64,000 nucleotides of DNA. It comes from Oegoconia quadripuncta. Its lineage: Eukaryota; Arthropoda; Insecta; Lepidoptera; Autostichidae. Every line of letters starts with the position of its first letter. The first letter of the stretch is position 1. The stretch covers positions 6,658,413 through 6,722,412 of the forward strand of contig OX438751.1 of the NCBI GenBank assembly GCA_949316235.1, in the 5' to 3' direction. The position numbers were made by a program, and so were the translations under genes. A model generated the notes under the pieces. That model saw only the letters and a list, made by a program, of their open reading frames with translations. It did not search any database and had not been told where the DNA came from. Shown in pieces: positions 18,971 through 32,500 of this stretch.

Positions 18971-19467
18971 AAATGGGATCTTAAAATTACCGCCAACATT
19001 TTTTTTATGCACGACGGGTTCGTACTTGATCTCTGATGTTAAGTGAAGATGAGTCTGCTGGGAACTATGCGGCATTTTACAGGATTTTACCGCCTGCCTA
19101 TAAGACTATAAAGTTTGTATTTGCACACGATTTAAAGTAGTACGCAACATTCTAATAAGCATGTCATTACGTGCTAGAAATAAGCATGCTAGGTGTCGAT
19201 TCTGATGACATTTTTATAATGCTATCTCTTTCGTCCTGCAATGGAATAATGGGAACCGGATTACACTATAAAATGAGTTTTAGGTTAGAGAAGTTCATCA
19301 GAATCCACCACCATTGTAATCTTTCGTTTTTCCGTTTCCCATTTGAGGTTAGCATCAATTTATGTTAATTTCTTCCTTTGTAAATTCACGTAAAAAGAAA
19401 CAAATCATTTTTTCCCGTGGGTGTTCTAAAAATCGACTAAGGGACTATACACCAAAAACATCTATGG

Positions 19468-19622
19468 ACTTGCACGTTTTGCCACCCTATCACGTGTGTT
19501 TCTGTATTCGAAAGGTGAACCATGGATATTATTCAAGCATGAAAGTTTTAATGTTTGGAACACCCAAACGTTAAGTATGGTTGACATATCGCTGACCACC
19601 CCATTTGGGATAAAGGTCTTTA
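19468..19622 (-). repeat. LINE-related interspersed repeat, copy A
   Basis: The reverse complement matches 51526-51668 (CCCAAATGGGGTGG, GATTCACCTT, GTGACAGGGAGTGA blocks). Partial copies lie at 32862-32930 and 52434-52510. The spread of copies marks a dispersed element, not gene sequence. Confidence 0.6.
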
Positions 19623-20012
19623 CATTATGTGTGTTCTTCGTTCATACTCATTTTTTAGTTTTTATTTAACTTGGTAGATAACATAAATTATTTAAGACAG
19701 TGAACAAAGTTATGTATAGGTGACCCAGTTATAAGCTGTATATTATACAATGACCGTTTGTTTCCTACATAAAATAAATAATAATGCGAACAACTCTCTT
19801 CCGCGGCTTCAGCCTTTCCGGAATCCTATAACCTTGGGATCTTCAAGAGCAAGGCGAATAGGCATTTACTGAGATCACGTGCTTCATCGTCGACCACATC
19901 GTCACTTCATCAGGTGAGATTGCGGTCAAACGCGTATTCAGTCAACCGTAAAAAAATAATGTTTACAGGATTATCCATTCATTCCTTTCGTATTCTGTGG
20001 CAATAAACTCAC

Positions 20013-20154
20013 CCGGAGAGCTGCGGCGTCAACGGCGGCGCTAGTGGAGACTCGCTGGACAGTGACTGGGCGCGAGACAGCGCGGCCCCCGGGGACAGAG
20101 TGGACGGAGTGCTGGGAGTGGAGCGACCGGACCCACCGCCTGGCTCCCCGCCAC
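20013..20154 (-). CDS. Lrch: Lrch exon: Ser/Pro/Gly-rich linker
   Basis: Donor GTGAGT follows position 20013. Two acceptors keep the frame: TTAG before 20154 (used here, 142 nt) or GATAG before 20193, which would add 13 codons. The product is low-complexity (GGGSGRSTPSTPSTLSPG, then RAQSLSSESPLAPPLTPQ) with several SP/TP sites. Phase matches both neighbours. It is more GC-rich than the rest of the locus. Confidence 0.75.
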
Positions 20155-20925
20155 CTAACGGATGGCGAATGGTCAGCTTCAGGATTAGGTTGCCTATCTA
20201 CCAAAGCAAGAATGGATGTGCTGTATTTTCTCAGATAATAAGAACATCAGAGAAATATTGTCATTGTAAAACAGGATGTGTTATACCACCAACCACCAAT
20301 AAACAGTTGGGCAATGTTGTAAACCTGGGTTTTAACGCACAGGCACACTAACAGGGATTGGCAATACACATGAAAACGAGGTCGTTTGTGAAGTGATCTC
20401 TGTGTTTCACACTTTACACACAACTCTTTGTTTTTATAATCAGGATATTTTAGTTGTATGAAGCGGGGCAGATCTGTGTACAGTGTGGAAGCAAAAACAC
20501 CGGCCACACCGCTTTGGTGCATAGGCAGTTTAGGAATATCATGTCGACACCTCCCTGTCTGGAAGAGATGCCATAAGGCCAGTGATTCTCTCACACTCGA
20601 CATTATACTGTCAACAGACATTGGCATGTCTATCCTTTTCTTACTTATAAGCGAGTGCAAAAGTGACAAACCTATCGATGTCTATCGACATTGAAATCTC
20701 GAACGCGCAAGGATCGGGCCCCAACTCCTATGTTTTCTCATATCTTGCCGTATTGGATAGAGTCGGGATGTTCTAGATATGACCGAAAGTCGCGGATAAA
20801 ATAGAAGCGCCGACCCTGAGACGTCACATTTTAACGCGTAAACTACTAGAATTATAAGTCCAGATTGTACAGTTTATCTGGTAGTATGTTCAATCACGAA
20901 GATGTTACCTATTTCGTATACTCAC

Positions 20926-21184
20926 CATCGCTACACCATCGTTTGTCCATCCCATCTGTGCAATACCCACTATCGACAACATGCCTGGGCTTATGCCTCA
21001 GGCAGTCTATCGTGGCGTTCCCCGAGGTGATCTGCGTAGTTGGCTGGTTTGGTGTGCTGTTAAGGAAGGAACTGTGCTTCGTGGAGCGACGAGTCTCGTC
21101 GACCCGCCTGTGGGCCGGTAGAGAGTCTTTGTTTGCCATGTTTTCTAGGTACTTGAATATATGTACGCGTCCGCGCATACAGAC
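20926..21184 (-). CDS. Lrch: Lrch exon: conserved post-LRR segment
   Basis: 259 nt between acceptor TTATTTCAG and donor GTGAGT. It opens with VCMRGRVHIFKYLENMA, the hallmark that directly follows the last leucine-rich repeat in LRCH proteins, then runs into a hydrophilic tail ending in DSGYCTDGMDKRWCSDG. Phase 0 at entry and phase 1 at exit, compatible with both neighbours. Confidence 0.9.
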
Positions 21185-21370
21185 CTGAAATAACAACATA
21201 ACTTTTTACAAACCAGACTGCATATAAAAGCAGTCTTTTTTACTTCAAAATCCATCAAGTTATTTACTTGACTGCTTTGTATTTTGCGACCGCCATGGTG
21301 GATTATATATTGCAAAATGTATACTATGACATTCGATGACGACAGATCGAACGAACCTTGAACTTCACAT

Positions 21371-21425
21371 ACAGCTGAAAAACATTACCCTCCTTTCTGG
21401 GGCAGTCGGGTAAAAAGGATATTTT
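21371..21425 (+). repeat. Short shared LINE-tail segment, copy 1
   Basis: About 45 bp (AAAAACATTACCCTCCTT and GGCAGTCGGGTAAAAAG) recur at 30979-31026, where LINE-like 3' sequence precedes them. Likely the conserved 3' end of a dispersed element. Confidence 0.5.
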
Positions 21426-21429
21426 TAAG

Positions 21430-22144
21430 TTACTACAAGCTATGGACGCAACTTTTTAAGATATAATGGTTACAGTGTTTGTGATGATAATAGGAAATCC
21501 GAAATCCAAATTAAAATATCTTATTTACTTCGGTCGTAAATATATATCCAAATAAATCGAAGAAAATTACTCTTAACGCTCACTATACAAATGTAAACGG
21601 CTATTGAATGATTGGTAGGATAGTAGATGGCGTAATTCATTCTTTTAACTTGATGCATCTACTTGCAAAGTTGTCAGTTTATCAATTACATTTAAGAGTG
21701 GCTTTTTTTCTATTAACATAACATTAACATTTCAATCGACTAAAGTTATTGTATCGAGGTACCTAACCACCAGTTTCGACTTGTCCCTTACAGGCAGTTA
21801 TAGGTCGCAAGGACTGATCGCTAAGATAAACCACTCCTGTTGCAACTAAGCTGTCAAATAGTGAAACCCTAAAAAGACCAAAAAATTATTAGAAATTAAA
21901 AAGTAAGGCACAAAAGGAACTAGAATACCGACAATTAATCAGTACTTCGGAAGACACGTTAAACACTGGGCCCGTGGAGGCAGTCGCGTAAGTTTACAGG
22001 CAGCTTGAAAACTTTGAGGTGGCTACAGTCTGCCACAATGTCAATTTTAATATATTTGTCAAGTTTTTGGCTACATGTCAATCTAACTTTATTATCATTT
22101 AAAAATTCAACATCTAATTTGAAAAGGCTCGACTAGATACTTAC
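21430..22144. other. Lrch intron, nothing recognised
   Basis: AT-rich intronic DNA without exon, RNA gene or clear repeat. Confidence 0.4.
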
Positions 22145-22281
22145 TGTGGTGGGTGGAGATACAAGTGGGTTGTTGTCCAGATTCAACGTGACCAGTGTGT
22201 TCATATTGCGCAGCTCCAGTGGAAGTGAGGAGATGCAGTTGCAACTAACGTCCAAATGTTCCAGGCGAAGGTACGTGATTT
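22145..22281 (-). CDS. Lrch: Lrch exon: last leucine-rich repeats
   Basis: 137 nt between acceptor TTTTTCCAG and donor GTAAGT. It encodes ITYLRLEHLDVSCNCISSLP, LELRNMNTLVTLNLDNNPL and VSPPTT, that is, two repeats with the LxxLDVSxNxIxxLP pattern, ending at the NPL.SPP cap expected before the post-LRR segment. Phase agrees with both neighbours. Confidence 0.92.
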
Positions 22282-23913
22282 CTGGAAAAATCAAATTCAG
22301 ACCATTTATTTAATAATCAAGGAATAAAAACTACTGTTTATGTGAATTGTTTTTTGTTGTATCTGATGCTGCTTAATGAAGTGAAGGAAGGAGAGATATA
22401 AATTCAGTTTCGCATTTATAATATCAGGGACTTCTTTTTCGTGAATATGGATCTAATGATTGTTTTACCACGTATAAGTCTATATTCCACACAGACCAAT
22501 ACTCTGTGATGTTCCAGAACGAATCTCAAGTCTGATTTCATCGTCACCGCATTCTTCTCATTTTTCTAAGCAAAATTTCTGCTAGTTCAAAGTGGCTGAT
22601 ATATTTAGTTTTCAGTACGATAAGACACGTAGAAGTGAACTCTCCTTGAAGTTTGAAGTTTGACAGGAGAATTGTTAAATTTGCCTACCAGGAGCACCCA
22701 AAAAGCAATAGTACATTATGATACAAGTGTGCTATGGTGATCATTTCATACGACGTTTTTCAACACACTTGAGAGGAAGAAAACAAAGTATTAACACAAT
22801 TTTAATTATTAAAACAATTAGTAAAAGTACCATTTTCAAAATGGTAATTAACAGTTTAAAAAAAACAAAGCACACATGTGTGTTATTGTGTTTATATTGT
22901 GGTTCACATGAGTGTGGTGCATTTTAGTTTACTGTGCTTTTTAGCATAGAGTAAATGCACCAAAGTGAGCTGGGCTTTGGTATATTCATTAAAATATACC
23001 AAAAATACATTTTCGGAGAAAGAGTGTGCGTTCTTGCTGCTTTTCCACCAACTAAGAAAAGTTTCATATGCCTCTAAGTACTTCTCACTTGATTTTGATG
23101 GTAAAGGGCTATCGCTCGCTAGCTAATTTTGGTTAGGTTAATTTTTTTCGATAATATTCTAGCTCAAAGTAACTAAAACTTCGTCATAACCAACAAATAT
23201 TTACGAAAAATGTTGCATTTTTTTTTCTTGGCGCGCGATATCTATGCGCATGCAAGGAAAATGGCGCGAACTAGATCGACCAACAGCCAATATTTAAAAG
23301 TGAAAAAGTAGTAGTTTGTTTTTGTAACATAATTAATTGAATTAAGGCTAGGTATATCAGTAAATTTTTAAATATTCATTTATCATCACAATTTAGAAAA
23401 CGCTTTTTCTTTTTCGTTCATTATGTAGAATACATTTTGCCACATGAAAACCGAAAAAAAAAACATTATTACTTGACTAAATACGAAAGGTTTTGTCTTC
23501 ATACACCTAACTTGCAATGAGAGACATGTTTAACTTAGTCAGGTTGTTATTATAGCACTTGTGCTGTAATATAATGAAAAAACACGCGTGTTTATTATCC
23601 TAGATTATGAGCCTAAAGGCGGTGTAATAAGAACAACCTTACGAGCAAGTGTGTTGAAAATATCATTATTGAAAACGATATTTAACTATTTATAATGATA
23701 GACTGTCCAAATAACCTAAAATTTCCCAAAACCGTTTCCTTATCTGCAAGGTGAAAAATAACTGCTGTTAATTTATCAAGGACTTTTCTAGCACATATGT
23801 GTCTGTCAGTAGATACCAACCATACTTTAAGTTAACTGGCAAATAAGTCCTAGACTGGCTTTCTGAAACCTTATCAGCAAGTATTGAAGGTCTTAAGCAG
23901 CATTTTAACTTAC
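22282..23913. other. Lrch intron, no feature recognised
   Basis: 1.6 kb of AT-rich intron. A short TTTCGCATTTATAATAT motif near 22407 looks like a LINE 3' tip. No coding frame is supported. Confidence 0.4.
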
Positions 23914-24146
23914 GCAACGGCAGCAACCCGAGCTGATTATTGCTAAGATCGAGCGCCCTCATGCCGGCGCAGTCGCCCAGCGTCATTGGCACTTGCGTCA
24001 GTCTGTTGTTTGACGCGTCCACCTCGGCCAGCGACGACATGCGGCCGATCTCCTTTGGTAGCGTCGTCAGCATGTTGTCTGGCACTAGCAGCACTTGCAA
24101 CGGCATGTGACATATCTCGCGGGGAAGCTCCGTGAGCTGATTTGAA
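23914..24146 (-). CDS. Lrch: Lrch exon: central leucine-rich repeats
   Basis: 233 nt between acceptor TTTGTTAACAG and donor GTAAGT. It encodes about three repeats (SNQLTELPREICHMPLQVLL, LTTLPKEIGRMSSLAEVDAS, NNRLTQVPMTLGDCAGMRAL, LDLSNNQLGLLPL) of the LP..IG..SL type found in LRCH and other PIRL/Ras-group LRR proteins. It joins the upstream exon in phase, completing a canonical LDLSSNQL repeat across the junction. Confidence 0.93.
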
Positions 24147-24284
24147 CTGTTAACAAAAATATTCAGGATTGCAGATAAATACAGTCTTGCACAAAATAGA
24201 AATACAGATAAGACAAAGTTGATCTTCAAGACAAAAAGCCTTCGCTGCAAAAGTAGATAATTCTAAACATATAATAAACAGGTA

Positions 24285-24400
24285 TATCATCATAACAGCT
24301 ACAGGACATCTACTGCTGAACATAGGCTTACCCATGATTTCCAGAGCGACAGGTTGGAGCCGCCCTGTATCGAGCGACCTTCATCAGGTCGCCATCCAAT
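24285..24400 (+). repeat. LINE 3' tail fragment
   Basis: CATCTACTGCTGAACATAGG followed by a CCCATGATTTCCAGAGCGA-type segment matches the 40960 fragment and, on the other strand, the end of the LINE frame at 62450. Common RTE-like LINE terminus; very short here. Confidence 0.5.
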
Positions 24401-24539
24401 TGGTATATATAAATAATTGGCGTGATTATTTGGTTTGGTTAAGGATTAGAGTGAACGAAGCAATCATCATTAGGCATAGACGAATTGTCAAATGATGACG
24501 ATCGGCAATAATTCTTACTCTACGGCCGGGTGGCGCATT

Positions 24540-24650
24540 CGCTATTCGTTTTCGATTAGCAAAGTTAAGCAACGTCTGGCGCGCTCAAATTTTTATACGA
24601 GTGTTTCCGTGCTTCGAAGGCACTTTTGAAATCACTATGTCATGCATGAG
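24540..24650 (+). mobile_element. 5S rRNA-derived SINE fragment
   Basis: CGATTAGCAAAGTTAAGCAA and CGTCTGGCGCG match the internal promoter region of 5S rRNA, followed by the GAGTGTTTCCGTGCTTCGAA tail seen in other copies (47763). Truncated after the 5S part. Confidence 0.65.
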
Positions 24651-25348
24651 TATCCGATGATGATACAGGTACGATGTTCGGATAAAGTTATTTAGGTTTT
24701 TGTGACACCTGCCAATATATTTTTGTAATATTTTAGATAAATAAATACAAAGTATCTGTTTAAGTACTTAAGAGTATAGCTGTCTTGGTAATCTCCCACA
24801 AATTAATTAATCACATTGATAGTAAACCGTGTGTGCCCCAGTAAATATTCCAAGTAACGTTTTACTGGAAGTTAATGTCCGAAAACATAAACAAATGCAC
24901 TCAATCAATACACCAAACACAAGTCTATTTTTGTCTGAACCAATTTTCACGTAAGATTGCAGTAATTAGATCGGTCGAAACATAAATCGCTTCTCGCTTA
25001 ACCTAATAGTCAGGGAGTCTGCCAAGAAAACTCCTGTAAACATCGGTGTTAAAGTGATGCTGTGTAGATCAACTTCCTGGATTTTATGCGGCTGAAGAAC
25101 GACATAAAAATGCTTTCACATTTTATGTATTTTGCATGGTGTATTCGGGGAACTAGAGCAGAGATAATTGGATGCCTTTCCCTTTATAGAGTTGATGAAT
25201 TTGTAAACATTGTTTTGCGGTTGTGCAGATTATTAATATAACCTCACACGTCGTAGTGTCGGGTACCAGTGAGGCGTATATTGTAATATAATCCAATATG
25301 CGTACAGTAGGGTACAAAGTGCATATCTAATCCCAAATCAAAATATTA

Positions 25349-25384
25349 GTACAAGGAAAAAAATTTGTATTTTTTTCCTTGTAC
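25349..25384. repeat. Perfect 16-bp inverted repeat
   Basis: GTACAAGGAAAAAAAT and its exact complement are separated by TTGT. Would fold into a hairpin; possible core of a decayed foldback element in the Lrch intron. Confidence 0.7.
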
Positions 25385-25698
25385 AGTAAACTTCCTATAT
25401 AAGATTAGTTATCGATACTTGTTGTAAATACAAAGTTGCTCGATAAGAACTAAATCGTTTGAGCTGGGACTGGATATGTTCTTATGATCTCGATTGTACA
25501 TACACCCTTTATTATATATTTTATGCAGTGACAGTGTTAATAATCTCGTATGTTATTTTAAAAGTGTTGACGCATGAATAATTTTACGATTCCTAATAAG
25601 TATGAGTATAGAAATAGATTAGCGCGCTATCAATCAGCGCGGAAAGATCAAGACAAAAATAATTACAATATTATACCTAGTAGCATGTATATCGTGCA

Positions 25699-25875
25699 CT
25701 CGTAGCGCAGTCGCTTTCGTTTGACGTTCAGCGACGTTAAGCAATGTCTGGCGTGGTCAGTCATTGGATGGGTGACCACTAGTAGTATTTTAATACGTTC
25801 ACCGGGCTTGAAAGCAGTCGTTAAACCAAATCGGTGGCCTACAAGGGCGGCTTAAAAACACTGCCTATCAAGTGG
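25699..25875 (+). mobile_element. 5S rRNA-derived SINE
   Basis: GACGTTAAGCAATGTCTGGC and GGTCAGTCATTGGATGGGTG match the 5S internal control region, followed by the AGTATTTTAATACG tail. A detached tail (CTCCCAGTTAGAGGAGGCTG and GGCTGATGATGATGA) is at 26183-26250, so the original insertion may have been split. Not a functional 5S gene. Confidence 0.7.
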
Positions 25876-26249
25876 CCACTACTAGATTGACAGACTAAGA
25901 GTTTTGAAGACCCAACAGAGGTCATGTACATAGTCTGCAGCTTGGATTTGGAAGGTAGAAATTAGAAAATAATCGTAATAGAAATAAAAAAAGATCGTGA
26001 AAATAAATATGACACATATGATCTCAAACGTCGATTGCGCATTATATTTCAAAGAAATGTTCGCGCAACAAAGCAACAGCAGCAGAGGAGAGGGAGGCTT
26101 TTGGAGAACAGGGGCCATAAGCACGTGCTCGTAACAGCTATAATCCGCCAATGCATGTGTCTGACACAAATTCACAGGAGCCCATACCTTCTCCCAGTTA
26201 GAGGAGGCTGTGCCTCAACAACGGGGACGTGTAAGGCTGATGATGATGA

Positions 26250-29200
26250 GACATGTACATACGCTCAAAACAGCTAACATACGTTTATTTAAAGATATTA
26301 TTTAAAGTTTGCACGATACGATATCTAGATTTTGGGGTCCCGAAACAAAAATGGAAAAATTGTTGGTGTCTGTCCCTTCGTCCGCCTGTAACAGCTATTC
26401 TTTTTAGAGACTGTTCATCGTACAATGTTGAAATTAAAGGTATCAAACCCGTGTGCTCAATTCATGTAAATTAAAAAGAGTGTAACTCGCACGCCGAGGG
26501 ATCCGTCACATTTACTTTTGTTTTAAAATAATCAGATGCCTGTCTTCCAGCTTATTGCTAAAAATATCGATCAGAAAATTTTGAAAAACTAATAAATATG
26601 AAATAAGACGGAACATTCATTGCTCGACCCGTATTTGGCCAGTTAACTCCAAGTCCAGCGTCATGTAAGTTGCACTCAAAATAAAGATGCTGTTAATAGC
26701 GTAATTTCGTGAAAATAAAAACCAGAAAGAGATCAAATTAGCTCCGAAATAAGACTGTTCAATACCACAACAAACTACGCTACTATTTTACGCAAACCCA
26801 TTGCAGGTCTGTCTAGACACCTAGACGTTGCATCGAACAGGATTCTATTCCGCCCGAGCCGCGGAATTAATAATAGATTCTAGAGTTCAACGAACGATGA
26901 AAGAAATTCAAGACATGTGGATGACTTGCCAGAAGAACCTGTTGAACTGCTCAGGTAATTGGTTTAAAACAGAACCTGATGGAAATAATGAAGCAAAATT
27001 ACAACTCGTAGACAATGATGGCCAAATGGACTACAATTGATAACGATTGGGGACAATTCTATTTGACGTCTACAGTCAACCAAAACAGTAAACACAAATA
27101 TTAATGAATCAACAATTATCAAGGACATGCATAAGTTTCCGGGAGATCTCTCCAACCCCGAGTCAAAGATCTTCGACGGCAGTCATTATCTACTGCGTCT
27201 GCATAGTTGTAGTAAATGAGTTAAGTGGGAAAAATGATACAATGCGAATTAAACACGTCATTATCTGCCATGCCAGGCTATACATAGCGGGACCCGGGAC
27301 ATTTCTCAATAACAGCCGTAGACATAATACTTACCACGAAGAGCCCGTTATCGTCTGTCCGCCGTACAAGGAACAATGTACAATTTCACAAGAACGCCAA
27401 AGACAAACTGTCAACATACTTCGCAAACATACTTTCTTGGTTGTAAAGCTTTTGAGATTATGTGACAAAACTGCTTGCTTGAATAAATCATTAGACGAAT
27501 ATCATCGCTACATGATGGTCTTGACATTGATCGAATCACAGTTAAGGGTCGATTAGACCTCACATGTCTTAGGACCAGCCCCGTTTTATCAAATAATGCG
27601 GTAACTATTCCGAAGTAAAATACGAGGTGATTATAATTTACATGTGTCAAACACGAATGCTTAAAATTTTCTCGATAAAGTTACGTCTGAAAGTACAAAT
27701 GAACCGCTAGTATTACGTAAATACTTTGTGTGGAATCACGTAACTTTGAGTAATTATTAAACCTAGCATGATCTAGTGTTCATTTTACATTTTTTAAGTA
27801 TGCATTAGTTTCGGAATAAAAAAGGAAATACCAAAATCTAAGTGTGCGAGATGCTGGAATGAGCGGAATAGACTTCGGCAAATATCCACACGATGGAACA
27901 GGATGAAATTCTGACGACCCATCGATTCACAAGTCAAAGAAACCAACGGAGACAGTTACAAAAATTTTATAAACTAGCCAACATATCGAGTTTTATAAAA
28001 TATGTAAAACTGGAAAATTGTGATAGGTACAGTGGAATACTTGATGTTGAGGCCAGCATCAGAGCGGAACGTTACGGAGTCGTAATTAACTCGCTAATAA
28101 TTCATGTGTACGTTAAAATTTCAACCGAAACGTAAACAACTGTGGTTCTGCCCTGCCTAAAACGGAATGCATAAGTTAAACGTTAAAAAGTTTACCATCC
28201 GGTGCCCTGGGATAAACCGCTTATGAAGAATTCAAAAACACGTTTTATTGAAAATCTTTGTGTATTTCTCAAAACTTAATGTGGAGTTCCCGCGTCCTTA
28301 TTTATTAGAGCGTAAAACACATTATATTGAGGTCAAAGGTCGAAGTGGTCAAAATCAAACAAAACATTTCATTGCTTACCGCACGTAGTACTTCATTTAC
28401 GCATTTTAATTTTTAGATATATTTATGCATTTTAATGAACAGTGATAGACAGAAATCTTTTCTCAAGCCACTAAAATCATATATTTAAACAATATATTTG
28501 ACTATATAAAAACATTGTCATCAATGGACAGATCATGGACTGAAAAACTTTTTCTATGGGATCAACTCTGAAATTTTAGAGTAAATCAGTTTGAACCAAG
28601 AGAAGTAGAATTCGGTCGCTCGACCAAAATGTTTAGAGCAACTGATTTTTTTTGCGAGTTTAGAGTTAATATCATAATTTCAGCTATGTGTAAAAGGATG
28701 ACAATGTTTTAAATTTCACTCTAGACGGGTCTTCTTAATTTAGTTAGTACTATAAGTTTAGAAAGCAGTTTTTCTTTGCTTGTACCTATGATGAGTGTGC
28801 CTTATCAACATTAAAACAAGGGTGGTTATAATAGTATTTTACACAATACAAGCGCACAATCGATGTAGCGAAACTTCGTTGACATGGGTCATCAAAGCGT
28901 TCCTGAAAATTAGTTTAGCTCCTCCTAACTTTAGTGGCATATAATGTGTTTTACGACCGTTGTGGCTAAAGTCATCAAACGTCAACATACACTAGCCGTA
29001 ATACCAATCTCTAATCATCCTCGACGAAAACATCCGTCTGTGTATAAAACTGATGTCAAAGCTTAATTTGTGTTCGTTGAGTTGTAGGATAACTCCGACC
29101 TGCAAACATGGCAATGATAACATTTACACACGAGGCGCGTTTATTGCTGTCGAGGGTCGTCTCCGCAAGGAACACACACATCATTTAAACACCTATCTAG

Positions 29201-29395
29201 GATAGATTCTAGCAAACTTATAGTAAACGACAATTTTACGGTGCTTTTTTATAGTTACCTGCTTTAAATCTTATTGTAAATTTTTAAAGAAAACCGATTT
29301 TAATTTTAGTTGTTTGAAAGAGTAAAAACTTTATAAATTCGTATGGTGTTCGCTTGGTTATTTTACTAGGTTATGTATTCATGCCCTTCTCCCTA
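26250..29395. other. Lrch intron, no supported gene
   Basis: AT-rich. A 150-codon plus-strand frame at 27104-27556 has no recognisable domain, splice context or codon signal and is treated as chance. No repeats were identified with confidence. Confidence 0.4.
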
Positions 29396-29555
29396 TAGAC
29401 AAGTGGCAAACGTCTCTATAAAAACAAATGCTAACGCTTCGACTCTCGCAACTGGTTGGATGTCAACTGTTCGCGATTTATAGACAGCCAAGCAACTGCG
29501 AGAAATGAATCGATAGCGTTTGACATTACAGAAACGTTTACTTACCACTTGTCTA
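29396..29555. mobile_element. 160-bp MITE
   Basis: Ends TAGACAAGTGG and CCACTTGTCTA are exact complements, followed by internal pairing of AACGCTTCGACTCTCGCAACT with AGCAACTGCGAGAAATGAAT (partial). Non-coding. A TA dinucleotide target duplication is possible, suggesting Tc1/mariner-type mobilisation. Confidence 0.75.
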
Positions 29556-32500
29556 ATGTTTGAGAACTGCACGAAAGCTTATACCTAATCGAAATTTAAA
29601 GTCGCTAGATTTAAAAGTAAATTAAAGAATAGGTGTGTGGTTGGTACCTACAAATCAGCTGTATAATCATTGGCAGTGTCAGTTCAGTTTGAAAATACTG
29701 CAATATCGATTTCATTTCATACCCAATCAATGACTACATATTTAAGGTAAACAAAAACTAGTAAATAGCCAATTAGCATAGTTAAGACCCAGCAAAATAC
29801 TAGTTATCTGTTATTAGCGTAAAGCTACCAACGCCTTCGAGGGGGCCTCCCTCGTGAACGTGCAAATTATCCACGCGTTCCGGTCGGGTGATTCAAGGTC
29901 GGCTTCATATCGATTCTCTTCCCACATGGGGGCTAGGGAACCGGGGTCTGATGCACGTGGGTGGACCGAGCGGGAGATTTGTTCGTTCTAAATGTTAAAT
30001 GTGTGAAATTTCAAGGAAAGTGAGGACAGGAATATTGCACGTTGAAGTCATTTTAACTAAATAAATATTTGCTGTGACGAACTGTGCTGTTCGGATTTAT
30101 TAATGAAGGTTTTTTTAGGAGACTTTAGAGGGATTTTTAGGGTTCAGCACCGTTTTCGCTTCGTGCCAAATTTTAAGATTTTAGGGCACCGGAAATTCAG
30201 TGAGTGAGATTTTCAGCAGCAATATAAGCCTTAGTATTTGATATTAAAGTTATGTACCGAACTGTCTAGAGACGAATCCTATACGCACTTGACCGTCTTT
30301 TATATATAGGTTGACAACGCATCAACATCGTTATTTCAGCCTAGTTCAAGGATGAGCTGGACAATCTGGATGCAAGCGACAGAGGATTATTTTCAATGAC
30401 GGCGTAAGGTTGATGGCGTAAGATATATTATGCGGTAAGGTTGACGATATAAGATGGGGAGCATCCATTTAATTACAACGGCCAAGAAATATAATTTGCC
30501 TTAAATAAAAAAAGGTGTTCCAAAAAATCTAAATCTGGTTTCGAAACCATTAGTTTGAGAGCCGCATTCATTTCCCGAAAGTAATCTTTCAAAATCAGTA
30601 GGAACAATGATAGCAGATCAGTACAAAGATGCGCAGCAGACCAAAACCACAATACAATCTATCCAATTTGGGTTACGCAATGACACCTTTTCGTCTATTG
30701 TAGTTTTGTGTGTTCTATTTTCGAAAGGCAATGGTTCCATCCGTGAGCATGCTGATGAGCGCGTGTGCAGGTTTATTCGTCACTTCGTTGCTTTCGCATC
30801 ATGTAATAATCTAGTCTTATATCAAACCTATTCCCTAAACAGACTTTATAATTGCTTATTCACAATAAAATGTATCCTATAACATTCCGGGTACCAAGAC
30901 GAATCTAACGACACATGCACTTCGAAATCGGTCAAGCCGTTTAGGCTACAGGATGCGCCAAAGAAACGGACATACATATACTCGAAAAACATTACCCTCC
31001 TTCCTTGGGCAGTCGGGTAAAAAGAGGGGTGTTATACTATTGAAGCTTATGGCTATGTGTCTGTCAGTGGCACTGTAGCGACAACACGGCTGAACCGATT
31101 TGAAAACGGCTCATTATTGTCGAAAGCTGGTAATTGCGAGTTGTTCTTAGCCATGTTTGATGGAAATCGGTTTAGCGGTTTCGAAGCTTTTAACACAGTT
31201 GGTTTGTTTATATAAGTAGATGATATTTTCGTTTCTAGAGACTCTCGAGGGTTTCTATACTTACAATTTATAGTAATGGGAGAATTTCGTCTAATCATGT
31301 CATATCAGTAGAAAACCAATGTTTAAAACACTTTCAAACGAAAAACCATAAACAAGAGTAAAAAAAATGAATGTGAAATCAACGTTTAGCTTATAGTCAC
31401 TGTTTTATCTAAATTAAATTGTAAATATTAGCTTTTTTTCTAATAGACAACATTTATTGAGATCTTAAAGCTTGTGGATAAACGGAAGAACAATTTTTCA
31501 AACAAAACATACAATATTTGGGAGTTGGGAGGGTAAGGGTAATTTGATAGAAAAGATAAAAACATCGAATTATTTGTAATATGTATAATCACGAATTTTA
31601 AATGACATTCATTTCTTAGCAGCTTCAATATCAATATCACAATATGGATCACATTATCGTCCTAATACAAATTGCTAATAATATGAATTTTTAGACCCCC
31701 AGGGCGAATAACCCGACGCAAAAGACGACATGGGGCGTGCGCGTGCGACGAACCATAGTACCTACAACTCACAATGCGTGCGTTTGGTTAGTACATTATT
31801 ATAACTTATACGACATTGTTTCACCAATTTCGTGAAAGCAAATCGTGTTTTGATAACGAGATGTGTTATACTAATTTAATACTAACTTGGCTCCAAAATT
31901 GGTCCGATAACCTAATTATATCTTGTTACTAGTAATACAGTTTTATATATGTTGATATATCTATCTAGTTTATTAATCAACTACCTTTCCGCCCTCGATT
32001 TCTTCCGCGTGCGGGCTTGAAATAAAACCTAATTTTATCACGGTAAAATATAGTAAAACGAAAAATAAACATAGTGCCTTTTAAAATTCCGCTGGCGCCA
32101 TCTAAAAATGCTTTTTTTATAGAACTATCGCCTTCGACGAGCCTTATTTTAAGATTTCGCTATTTTTAGAAAGAATTAGAAAGGGTGGAACGCACTACCA
32201 GAGGGAATTGTCCAAGCAGGTTAACTCATACAATCTGAGACATTGAAAACAGATATAATATATAAGCATCTTCAGTTGTTTCAACTACTGCCTGCTTATT
32301 CGACAATAATAATAATAGTAATTATTATAAAAGACACTCAACATGTGTATATTTATTTCTATAGTAACCTACATATCTAATTTCCGGACTCTGCCTCCGA
32401 AACAGAAGGAAGATAAGTACAGGCTTTGCCCAGTTAGGGGCTGAATAAAAGGTGTATGAGTGTCCGAAATATATAAATATAACCAGCTAATATTAAAAAT

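Larger units (their letters stand above)
17863..20012. other. Lrch intron sequence with repeat fragments
   Basis: Non-coding. It holds one copy of a 228-bp interspersed repeat (18743-18970) and a copy of a LINE-related repeat (19468-19622). Nothing else was recognised. Confidence 0.5.

Noticed and set aside
25720..25790. 5S rRNA gene-like sequence
   Set aside because: Only the internal promoter half matches and SINE tails follow; not a 5S gene.
27104..27556. 150-codon open frame in the Lrch intron
   Set aside because: No domain, no homologous pattern, no splice context; consistent with chance.
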